Assembly: GCF_947495205.1 (NCBI RefSeq)
Contig: NZ_CANLXV010000005.1
Location: forward strand, 1-64,000
DNA from: an uncultured Polaribacter sp.
GTDB taxonomy: Bacteria > Bacteroidota > Bacteroidia > Flavobacteriales > Flavobacteriaceae
Direction: 5' to 3'
Length of the DNA: 64,000 nucleotides
Within the stretch, counting starts at the first letter, position 1. Every line of letters begins with the position of its first letter. The notes under the pieces are model-generated. The model made no database searches. It was not told the origin of the DNA and was given only the letters and a program-made list of their open reading frames with translations. Positions 17,493-27,397 of this stretch are shown here, in pieces. The position numbers and the translations under genes are program-made.

Positions 17493-17966
17493 TTAGTTCC
17501 CTAACCAAGAATTTAGCATCCAAATTGTTTTTTCTTGTGTTGCTATAAAATCACTTACCATTGCGTTGGTACCTTCATCATCTGCTTTATCTGATAATTC
17601 TAAAATTTCTCTTTCAATTTTTAACAATTCAGATAAAGAATTTACTACCAATTTTACAGCATCTATATCTTTAGAAATGTTTTTACCAACGGGCACAGAA
17701 GCATTTGCTATATAATCTGTAAAAGTATGTAATGGTTGGCCTTGTAAAGTTAAAATACGTTCTGCTATATCATCTATTTTAATTTGAGAATCTGTATAAA
17801 ACTCTTCAAACTTGGCATGCAACTCAAAAAAATTATTTCCCTTAATATTCCAATGTAATCCTCTTAAATTTTGATAATATATTTGAAAGTTTGCCAACAA
17901 ACCATTCAATTTATTCACTAAATTTGCACTATCATTTTTATCTAATCCTATTATAGATTTATTCAT
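17493..17966 (-). CDS. dps: Dps-family DNA-binding / ferroxidase protein
   Basis: A 157-residue ferritin-like protein that stores iron and protects DNA under oxidative stress. The ferroxidase segment is RGLHWNIKGNNFFELHAKF with His38, His50 and nearby acidic residues; the second helix pair has DDIAERILTLQGQP. Length is normal for Dps miniferritins. It is divergent from oxyR with about 100 bases between starts and shares a likely LysR-type operator there. Confidence 0.92.
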   Translation of the reverse strand: MNKSIIGLDKNDSANLVNKLNGLLANFQIYYQNLRGLHWNIKGNNFFELHAKFEEFYTDSQIKIDDIAERILTLQGQPLHTFTDYIANASVPVGKNISKDIDAVKLVVNSLSELLKIEREILELSDKADDEGTNAMVSDFIATQEKTIWMLNSWLGN

Positions 17967-18016
17967 TTTTTTTCATTTTTGTTCTACCACAAAATTAATC
18001 GAAATTTAAAAGTTTA

Positions 18017-18039
18017 AACTATAAATAATATTGATAGTT
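18017..18039. promoter_or_regulatory. Inverted repeat, likely OxyR operator
   Basis: AACTAT (18017-18022) and ATAGTT (18034-18039) are exact complements with 11 bases between them, inside the dps-oxyR divergent region. The layout and the ATAG/CTAT core match LysR-family and OxyR sites. Confidence 0.55.
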
Positions 18040-18068
18040 CTAATATATTTATAAGAAAATATTATACC

Positions 18069-19010
18069 ATGACAATCACCCAATTAAAATATGTATTATC
18101 TGTTGCAGAATACCAAAATTTTACAATTGCCGCAGAACATAGCTTTGTAACGCAACCTACGTTAAGCATGCAAATTCAAAAATTAGAAGATGAGTTAGAT
18201 ATTAAAATATTTAATAGATCTAAAAAACCTATTGAATTAACAGAAGTTGGAAAAAAAATAGTAGAACAAGCCAAAGTTGTGGTAGATGAAAGTAACCGAA
18301 TTCTAGATATTGTACATCAACAAAAAGGTTATATAGGTGGAGAATTTAAATTAGGCATTATACCTACAATAATGCCAACATTACTGCCAATGTTTTTGCA
18401 GAATTTTACCAACAAATACCCCAAAGTAAAGTTAATTATTGAAGAATTAACTACAGAAGAAATGGTAAGAAAGTTAACAGATGGCCACATAGATGCAGCC
18501 ATTGCTGCAACTCCTTTAGAAAATGAAGCCATTAAAGAAAAACCATTATATTATGAACCTTTTATAGGACTTATACCAGAAAACCACCGTTTATTTGGTA
18601 ACAAACAAATTAATGCTGATGAGTTAGAAGTAGAAGATATTTTACTATTAGAAGATGGCCATTGTTTTAAAGATAACATTATAAATCTTTGTAGAAATCA
18701 TAAAATAGATAACAAAAAAAGGTTTCAATTAGAAAGCGGAAGTTTTGACACTTTAATTAAACTTTCTAAAGAAGGTTTAGGCATGACGCTTTTACCTTAT
18801 TTACATACTTTAGATTTAAATGATGCAGATAAAAAGCATTTACGAGAATTTACAGCTCCATCACCTGCAAGAGAAGTTAGTATAATTTACCACAAATCTC
18901 AATTAAAAATGCAATTGATAGAAGCTCTTAAGAAAACTATAGATGGCGTGGTTAGAGGTGCTATTTCTTTTTCTGATGTAAAAATTATTAGTCCCTTAAA
19001 TAAAAAGTAG
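18069..19010 (+). CDS. oxyR: LysR-family peroxide sensor OxyR
   Basis: A 313-residue LysR-type regulator. The N-terminal winged helix-turn-helix is MTITQLKYVLSVAEYQNFT through about residue 60; the effector domain covers about 90-300. Cys199 and Cys208 are present (GHCFKDNIINLCRNH), the same numbers as the redox pair in Escherichia coli OxyR, so hydrogen peroxide sensing by disulfide formation is well supported. It is divergent from dps, a classic OxyR target, which strengthens the call. Confidence 0.92.
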   Translation: MTITQLKYVLSVAEYQNFTIAAEHSFVTQPTLSMQIQKLEDELDIKIFNRSKKPIELTEVGKKIVEQAKVVVDESNRILDIVHQQKGYIGGEFKLGIIPTIMPTLLPMFLQNFTNKYPKVKLIIEELTTEEMVRKLTDGHIDAAIAATPLENEAIKEKPLYYEPFIGLIPENHRLFGNKQINADELEVEDILLLEDGHCFKDNIINLCRNHKIDNKKRFQLESGSFDTLIKLSKEGLGMTLLPYLHTLDLNDADKKHLREFTAPSPAREVSIIYHKSQLKMQLIEALKKTIDGVVRGAISFSDVKIISPLNKK

Positions 19011-19097
19011 TTTTAATTTTTAAAGTATTAAAAAAGTTCAGTATTTCATAAATCCTGAGCTTTTGAAATTTACGCCCTTTATAGAACACTAAAGCAA

Positions 19098-19116
19098 AAA
19101 GGGTGTTTTTCCCTTT
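19098..19116 (+). terminator. Possible oxyR terminator
   Basis: AAAGGG and CCCTTT arms (six base pairs) around TGTTTTT, followed by ATTTT. The stem is short, so the call is weak. The rest of the 224 bases between oxyR and the adhesin gene shows nothing else firm. Confidence 0.4.
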
Positions 19117-19234
19117 ATTTTAATCATCTTTTTAAAATAAATTTGAAGCATAAAATAGAAGAGTTATTCTAAAAGAAATCATTTACTAAATCAAACTAAA
19201 CTCTTTATTTTTTTAATCCTTTAAAATAAAAAAG

Positions 19235-22200
19235 ATGAAAGCATTTTACACAAAACGTTATTTATTAAGTTTCTTATTAGTATTTTTTTCAATTATTACG
19301 GTTTCATCTCAAAAACAGTCTAATACAGTTTCTGTTGGTAATAACAGTATTTATAAATCCACATCTATAAGTTCTGCAGATACTGGTAGTATATTTAAAT
19401 ATGTTATTAATTTTTCTATTTATGGAGGCGATAACGTTGTTATTACAGATCAAATACCTAATAATTTAGAAATTGCTGGTAATATAGTTGTCTCTCCAAG
19501 TTATCTTTTAAGTGGAAGTAATCCAATTACAAATAGCAACAAATTAATAACTATTTCATTAAAAGAAACTACAATTGGCTCCGTAACTAGCGGTGTTATA
19601 GAAATTCCTGTAAAATTTAAAGGAGGAATAACACCAAATGGAGAAATTGCTTATAATAGTGCTACCTTAAATGTAAACGGGCAAAATGCGACTACACAAC
19701 CTATTTCTATTGCAGCTAATGCTGTTTCTCCTTGGAAAATTACTAAAAGTATAATTCCACCAACACTAAAAGATAGTCTTGGAAATTATTTTGTGTTACC
19801 AGGAAATATTGCTACTTATAGAATAAGAATAAGTAAAAGTAATATAACAACTGGTGTTTTAAATTTAAGTAATATCTCCATACAAGAAAACGTAATGCCA
19901 ACAAATGCAAATTTAAGAATTAGCAATGTTTCTGGAAATGTTGGTATAGGTTCTTCGAATGTAAATTTAACAGGAAATATTATTACTGTAAGTGGGGTTT
20001 TATCTGCTTTAAATAGTTCAAGCTTTTTAAATATTGATTTAGAAATTACATATCCATCAAATGTAATTATAGGTAATTTATATACAAATAAAGTAACCTT
20101 AAATGGTACAGTGCCAGGTACTAATAATAGCCAAATACCTTTAAAGAATCCTAGCACTTCAATTACTAGTATAAAAATTGAAGATCCTAATACACAACCA
20201 TCAACTCCAGACTATACTATAAATTTTGTTAAAAGACTTATTGCTACTCCAAATAAATCTCCAGGTTGTGGTGGTATTTATAGGATTAGTTTTGATAATC
20301 AATCCAAAACAAATGATACTATTGTAAATTTTAAATTGAGTGATATAATTCCAAATAATATAAATGTTACAAGAATAACTTCTTCGCCTTTGTACGGTTT
20401 TACTGGAAACTACACAAGTAATGGAACCTCTTTACCTTTCACTAATAATCGTTTAAGTATTATAACTAATTTACCAAATTCTGGATCTAATTTTTCTTTA
20501 GATTTAAATGGAAACTTATTATCTAATAAAGGTTTTATAATAGATATAGCTTTTACAATTAATAATGGTGTACAAGTAGGTTCTACAATATTTAATACTG
20601 CAAATATTAATTATACCTTTAAAAATAATACAAATCCTTTATCTGAAATTGCTACAAATAATTTTGTTATTGAACAACCGAAACCAAAAATTACATTAAA
20701 GAAAGATCTTTGTCAAGGAAATAATAGTTTATTTAAACCAGGTACTATTTTAAGATACAAGTTAGAGATAACTAACTCAGGTTCTGGAAATTTAAATTCT
20801 GCAATTATAAAAGATAAATTAGATTCTAATTTAACCTACATTGGCAATGCTAGCTATTATAAAACTAAAAATTCTACTGTAAATACTTGTTCTCCTCCTA
20901 TAGATAATAGTTACGCTATTTTTGATTGGCCGATAAGTTTAAGTAGTAATTCTATAACCTCTTCTGGTACAGAATTAATTTGGAATGTTGCAAATATACC
21001 ACCAGACTGTACATCTAATTCTGTTCATTACAGAGAAAAACATTACATTGAATTTGATGTAATGATAAAGGAAAATACTCCTCCAAATAGATACTCAAAT
21101 GAATTTACCATAGAAGGAGACCAATTCCAAACTCAAACTTCTAATAAAGTATATTTTAATGTAGATGTTAACGTTGGTATAACTATTACCAAACTAATTA
21201 GTTTAGATAATGGTTTAACTTTTACCAACTCTACTCAAACGCCAAATGTAATTCAAGGTCAAAATATATTGTATAGGCTAAATATAAAAAATAAAGGAAA
21301 TTTAGAATTTAAGAATTTAAAATTTACAGATGTTTTATCTAATCAAGTTTTATACACCTCTGGGTCTGCAACCTTACCTCTAAACTTTAATAATTCATCT
21401 TTTTTAGCTGGAACTTTTGAAGCAACTTCTAATAATAATCTACTATTAAAATATAATGATGAACTTAATATTGATATTCCTGTTACCATAAAAACATCTA
21501 CTCCAAATAATACCCAAATATGCAATTTATTCAATTTATATGGAGAAGATCAGCTAGGTAGGTATAATCCAATAAATGTAAACTCTGTAGCTGTTTGTGT
21601 AATTATTTCCGACAATTGTCCTGGTATTGACAATAACCAGTCTGATATTGATAATGATGGACTTGGAGATGCTTGCGATAATTGTCCAACAATTGTTAAT
21701 CAAAATCAAATAGATTCAGACAATGATAGTATTGGAGATGTTTGTGATAATTGCCCTAAAATTAAAAATACAACTCAAATAGACTCAAACAACAATGGCA
21801 TTGGAGATGCATGTGAAGTTATAACTGAATGTCAAGATTTTGAAACAGATGAACAATTTATTAATTGGCAAGATGACTCTTCAGCCAAGATTCAAAAAGG
21901 CATTCCAACACCTAGTGGTCTAGGAATTGGATTTAGAAATAATTCGGATGCTTCTGGAATTTTTAACAATAAAGATTTCTCTGGAAATTGGACTATAAAT
22001 TATAAAGATAAATGCCTTTGTTTTGATTTTAAACTAGACTACAATCCAGCAGATACAAATGCAGGTTCTGTCCCTAATATCGTAGTATATTCTGGTGCAC
22101 CAATTACGTCTCAATTAGATACTAGAAATAGAAATAGACTTGTATTTGTTGGGGAAGCTTCAAATCCTAAAATCCCCGCTAACCAATGGGTTAAATATTG

Positions 22201-23878
22201 TTTACCACTAGAAATACAACAAGGCCAATTACCTTCTAATAATCTAGGTAAATGGATTATTCTTACACCCAATTTCAATACCATTACTGGAAATCAAATG
22301 ATTACAGAGTGGAATTCTATAATGACAAATGTTACAGGAATAGCTATTTTAGGCAACTACTTCCCTTACAACAAAGAAATAAAATCTTCAATAGATAATT
22401 TTTGCTTTTCAGATTGTGAAGAAACATGTATTGGAGACGACAGAGACGAAGATGGAATTAAAGATATTTGTGATAATTGCCCTGATTCATTTAATCCCAA
22501 ACAACAAGATTCTGATGGAGATGGAATTGGAGATATCTGTGATATTTGTCCTGACAGATTCAACCCAGACCAATTAGACGCAGACGGAAACGGTATTGGA
22601 GATGTATGTGAACAAAGTTGTGGAGATAAAGATTCTGATAAAGATGGCATTTTAGATTTATGTGATAATTGTCCGGAAACTATAAATCCAGATCAAAAAG
22701 ATACTGATGGAGATGGAATTGGAGATAATTGTGACAATTGTTTAACGGTATACAATCCAGATCAATTAGATTTTGATGCTGATGGTATTGGAAATGTATG
22801 CGAAAATAAATGTGGAGAAAAAGATGTTGATAATGATAAAGTTTATGATTTGTGTGATAATTGTCCAACAAAATTCAATCCATATCAAATAGATTCTGAT
22901 GGGGATGGTATTGGAGATACATGTGACAATTGTCCTAACACTTACAATCCTAATCAAAAAGATATAAATAATAATGGTATTGGAGATATTTGTGAAGATA
23001 ATTGTGGAGAAAAAGACTCTGATAAAGATGGCGTTAAAGATTTATGCGATAATTGCCCAAATACATACAACCCAAAACAAGAAGATAAAAATAATGATGG
23101 TATAGGAGATGCTTGCTCAAATAATATTTGTTGTAAAAATGAACTTGAAATTACTGATAGTAATATAGATTCAAAGATTTTAGATAATAAAATAATTATT
23201 AGAGATGAATATAAACTTACAATTTCACCAAGTTCAATAACACAACTTAACGTTAATATGATTTATTTCGATTTAAAATCTGATGATCAAAAATGTAATG
23301 AAATATTAAATAATAGTATATACTCACAAGGAAGTTTTATACCTTTAGAAAGTAAAATGTCTGGTAATTTAAATTTAATTACTCCTACTTATGGTAATAT
23401 TATTAATGAAAACTCATCTTTTAGAGAAGTAATTTGGAAATCTAATACTGGATATAATTTATCTAATGGTGAAACATTGTTACTTTCATACAATTTACCT
23501 TTCAATAAAGAATTAGAAGACTGTAATTTTGAAGCAACTTTATATTTTAGAATCTCATATTTAGATGAAGATTGCAACTATTGTGAAGAAATAGTAGTAA
23601 GAAAAATTAATTATAAAGATAATGTTCTAAAAACTGATACGGTGTCAAGCAAAGAAGAATATTTATTATATCCAAACCCGACAAAAGATAATTTAATAAT
23701 ATATTTAAATAAGCTAGGAAATGCAACTATTTACGATATTAATGGCAAGTTTATTAAAAAGGTAAATTTAAGTTTAGGCACTAACACAATTGATGTGAAA
23801 AATTTATCCAAAGGGAATTATATTGTAAAAATCAAAGCTGAAGGTTTCAGTAAAACTTCTAAAATTATTATTGAGTAA
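19235..23878 (+). CDS. Large secreted adhesin-like protein with DUF11, thrombospondin type 3 repeats and T9SS sorting domain
   Basis: A 1547-residue exported protein. Signal peptide about 1-26; residues 30-790 are DUF11-like Ig-fold repeats (for example LRYKLEITNSGSGNL, ILYRLNIKNKGNL); a first block of three thrombospondin type 3 calcium repeats lies at about 792-860 (DNCPTIVNQNQIDSDNDSIG type). A lectin-like beta domain with FETD...CLCFDF follows at 862-1065. A second block of seven calcium repeats (about 1066-1297) is arranged in pairs with CGDKDSDKDG linkers. A further beta domain precedes a type A C-terminal sorting domain (about 1472-1547: LYPNPTKDNL to KIIIE), which targets it to the type IX secretion system and the cell surface. 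Likely role is adhesion or glycan binding. It stands alone between terminators. Ligand is unknown. Confidence 0.88.
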   Translation: MKAFYTKRYLLSFLLVFFSIITVSSQKQSNTVSVGNNSIYKSTSISSADTGSIFKYVINFSIYGGDNVVITDQIPNNLEIAGNIVVSPSYLLSGSNPITNSNKLITISLKETTIGSVTSGVIEIPVKFKGGITPNGEIAYNSATLNVNGQNATTQPISIAANAVSPWKITKSIIPPTLKDSLGNYFVLPGNIATYRIRISKSNITTGVLNLSNISIQENVMPTNANLRISNVSGNVGIGSSNVNLTGNIITVSGVLSALNSSSFLNIDLEITYPSNVIIGNLYTNKVTLNGTVPGTNNSQIPLKNPSTSITSIKIEDPNTQPSTPDYTINFVKRLIATPNKSPGCGGIYRISFDNQSKTNDTIVNFKLSDIIPNNINVTRITSSPLYGFTGNYTSNGTSLPFTNNRLSIITNLPNSGSNFSLDLNGNLLSNKGFIIDIAFTINNGVQVGSTIFNTANINYTFKNNTNPLSEIATNNFVIEQPKPKITLKKDLCQGNNSLFKPGTILRYKLEITNSGSGNLNSAIIKDKLDSNLTYIGNASYYKTKNSTVNTCSPPIDNSYAIFDWPISLSSNSITSSGTELIWNVANIPPDCTSNSVHYREKHYIEFDVMIKENTPPNRYSNEFTIEGDQFQTQTSNKVYFNVDVNVGITITKLISLDNGLTFTNSTQTPNVIQGQNILYRLNIKNKGNLEFKNLKFTDVLSNQVLYTSGSATLPLNFNNSSFLAGTFEATSNNNLLLKYNDELNIDIPVTIKTSTPNNTQICNLFNLYGEDQLGRYNPINVNSVAVCVIISDNCPGIDNNQSDIDNDGLGDACDNCPTIVNQNQIDSDNDSIGDVCDNCPKIKNTTQIDSNNNGIGDACEVITECQDFETDEQFINWQDDSSAKIQKGIPTPSGLGIGFRNNSDASGIFNNKDFSGNWTINYKDKCLCFDFKLDYNPADTNAGSVPNIVVYSGAPITSQLDTRNRNRLVFVGEASNPKIPANQWVKYCLPLEIQQGQLPSNNLGKWIILTPNFNTITGNQMITEWNSIMTNVTGIAILGNYFPYNKEIKSSIDNFCFSDCEETCIGDDRDEDGIKDICDNCPDSFNPKQQDSDGDGIGDICDICPDRFNPDQLDADGNGIGDVCEQSCGDKDSDKDGILDLCDNCPETINPDQKDTDGDGIGDNCDNCLTVYNPDQLDFDADGIGNVCENKCGEKDVDNDKVYDLCDNCPTKFNPYQIDSDGDGIGDTCDNCPNTYNPNQKDINNNGIGDICEDNCGEKDSDKDGVKDLCDNCPNTYNPKQEDKNNDGIGDACSNNICCKNELEITDSNIDSKILDNKIIIRDEYKLTISPSSITQLNVNMIYFDLKSDDQKCNEILNNSIYSQGSFIPLESKMSGNLNLITPTYGNIINENSSFREVIWKSNTGYNLSNGETLLLSYNLPFNKELEDCNFEATLYFRISYLDEDCNYCEEIVVRKINYKDNVLKTDTVSSKEEYLLYPNPTKDNLIIYLNKLGNATIYDINGKFIKKVNLSLGTNTIDVKNLSKGNYIVKIKAEGFSKTSKIIIE

Positions 23879-23895
23879 GTAAATGTAAAATAAAT

Positions 23896-23935
23896 AAAGA
23901 GGCTATCTAAAAATTAGAACAGCCTCTTTTTTTTT
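23896..23935 (+). terminator. Terminator of the adhesin gene
   Basis: AAAGAGGCT (23896-23904) and AGCCTCTTT (23921-23929) form a 9-bp stem with a 16-base loop, followed by a long T-run. The arm sequence recurs at 24049-24057, five bases beyond the ABC-F gene stop codon. Confidence 0.8.
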
Positions 23936-24048
23936 ATTATTAATTCTTCAATAAAACTCAAATTAAATAGTCTTGTTGAATTGTTTAAGCTTTTTAAAGT
24001 TTTTTTGATAAAATTAAACGAATAATTATCAGCATATACTTTTCAGAC

Positions 24049-24057
24049 AGCCTCTTT
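24049..24057 (-). repeat. Second copy of AAAGAGGCT hairpin arm
   Basis: Reads AAAGAGGCTGTCTGAAAA on the minus strand, nearly the same as the start of the terminator at 23896 on the plus strand. Together they form a long inverted repeat around the 160-base convergent intergenic region. No complementary arm follows nearby on the minus strand, so it may be a decayed half of a terminator. Confidence 0.4.
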
Positions 24058-24061
24058 ATTC

Positions 24062-25733
<1,672 letters not shown>

Positions 25734-25860
25734 TTTTTAAAGCGTTTAGATTTAAGGGCTTAATTCTAAAATTTTGGCATTAATTTTAAGCCTATTTTAA
25801 CACTCAATTAACACCAACCCGCTGCAATTGCCTCTATTTTTGTTGGTATAAATTTAATAA

Positions 25861-27258
25861 ATGCTAAAGTTATTTTACACTTTTTTTCTTCTTATAACCA
25901 TAACACTTTTAGGTAGTTGTGGATCTAATCTAGAAAGTAATACTACTTTTTTTGGTGGTAAAATAATTAATCCAAAAACAAAGTATGTAGTACTTTTTTC
26001 TATGGATAAAGTTATTGATACTCTAATTTTAGATAAGGATAATAAATTTTTAGGCAAATATTCTACCTTAAATGAAGGCTTGTACTACTTTAAGCATGGT
26101 AATGAAAATCAATATATTTATTTAGAACCCAAAGACAGTTTAATGTTAAGATTAAATACTTGGGATTTTGATGAATCTTTAGTTTACGCTGGTAAAGGTG
26201 CAGAAAGAAATAATATTTTAATAGATATTTTTATTGAAAATGAAAACAAGCGCTCTCTTTATTATAGTTTTAATAAATTGAAACCAGAGGTTTACCAGAA
26301 CAAAATGGATTCTATTATAAACGACAGAATGCTTACCTTTAAAGACTATGCAGACAAACACCCAAATGAAACTCAGAATTATTTTAATATTTTAAAAACA
26401 GCATTAACATACCCTATTTATTCTAGAATAGAAAGATATTCTATAAATCATATTAATTTACATAATAAAGAAAACCATGTAGCCATAAATAATGACGCAT
26501 TTTACAAATACAGAAAAAACATACGTTATAACAACGATAGTTTAATGTATTATACACCATATACCAGATATATTAGAAATTATTTATACAATTTAACTTA
26601 TGCATTAGGCCACAAACCTATGAATGGTGCATATTCAGAAGACTTTACTGTAGACTTATTAAAAACAATAGATAAGGAAATACATGCTGAAAATTCTAAA
26701 AATGCTTTTTTAAAAAGAACCGTTTTAGATCATTTCTATAGAAAGTCTAGTTGTAATATTAATGCAAATACTTTTCAGACTTTTTTTAAATTATCTTCTA
26801 ATAAAAATGACAAATTATTAATTGAAAAATTAGTTAAAGATAATAGCGTTATTCATAAAGGAGATCAAATTAAGGGTTTTAACATTTCAGATTTTACAGA
26901 TAAAGCAATAAATATTCAAGATTTTACGCTAAATAAAAATTCGGTTTTGATATTCTGGAATAAAAAATATTTTTCTGAATCTTTTTTAAGTAGCAGATTG
27001 CCTTATTTAATTGCAAGTTTTCCAGATTTAAATTTTGCAATTATAGAAATTGATGGTTCTAGTGACAATCGAATTCAAAAAGTAGACATTAAAAACCAAT
27101 ATTACATAAATACAACTGCTCTAAAAGAAAATTTTTTAAAAAGCAAAATGCCTAGAACTATTCTTGTAAATAAAAACGGAATTATAGAAAATGGATACGC
27201 TTCTTTATCTTCTAAAAATTTCTTTAATCAACTTAAAAACTTCAACAAAAACAATTAA
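25861..27258 (+). CDS. Lipoprotein with a degenerate thioredoxin-like C-terminal domain
   Basis: A 465-residue lipoprotein (signal with Cys20 in LLGSCGSN). An N-terminal beta-rich part (about 28-110, GGKIINPKTKYVVLF) resembles the DUF4369-type domain that precedes TlpA-like thioredoxins in Bacteroidota. A helical middle follows, and the C-terminal part (about 340-460) has the strand order of a thioredoxin fold, with the late MPRTILVNKNGII motif. The CxxC position is replaced (SVLIFWNKKYFSESF), so it cannot act as a thiol oxidoreductase. A binding or structural role is inferred. Confidence 0.7.
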   Translation: MLKLFYTFFLLITITLLGSCGSNLESNTTFFGGKIINPKTKYVVLFSMDKVIDTLILDKDNKFLGKYSTLNEGLYYFKHGNENQYIYLEPKDSLMLRLNTWDFDESLVYAGKGAERNNILIDIFIENENKRSLYYSFNKLKPEVYQNKMDSIINDRMLTFKDYADKHPNETQNYFNILKTALTYPIYSRIERYSINHINLHNKENHVAINNDAFYKYRKNIRYNNDSLMYYTPYTRYIRNYLYNLTYALGHKPMNGAYSEDFTVDLLKTIDKEIHAENSKNAFLKRTVLDHFYRKSSCNINANTFQTFFKLSSNKNDKLLIEKLVKDNSVIHKGDQIKGFNISDFTDKAINIQDFTLNKNSVLIFWNKKYFSESFLSSRLPYLIASFPDLNFAIIEIDGSSDNRIQKVDIKNQYYINTTALKENFLKSKMPRTILVNKNGIIENGYASLSSKNFFNQLKNFNKNN

Positions 27259-27270
27259 TTAGCTCAAAAT

Positions 27271-27300
27271 TTGCGTTCTATTTAATTTACTGTACCTTTG
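27271..27300 (+). promoter_or_regulatory. Promoter and long 5' leader of the DEAD-box helicase gene
   Basis: TTG (27271-27273), 19 bases, TACCTTTG (27293-27300): a full-consensus promoter. The ATG is at 27398, leaving a leader of about 90 bases before translation. Long leaders are typical of cold-induced genes. Confidence 0.75.
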
Positions 27301-27397
27301 CACGGTTTTAATTTTGAGGGTTCTCAATAAAAAATCAAGTCGAAATTTATAATAAGATTTGCAGGTGGGCGTTCTGTGAATCTACAAAAACACAGTA

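Noticed and set aside
22366..22957. Several minus-strand open frames (63-94 codons)
   Set aside because: They lie wholly inside the adhesin gene, arise from its repeat composition, and encode low-complexity peptides with no family resemblance.
22430..23130. Regular DNA repeats that might suggest a CRISPR array or tandem repeat locus
   Set aside because: They are in-frame coding repeats of the thrombospondin type 3 domain; units differ in sequence and have no spacer logic.
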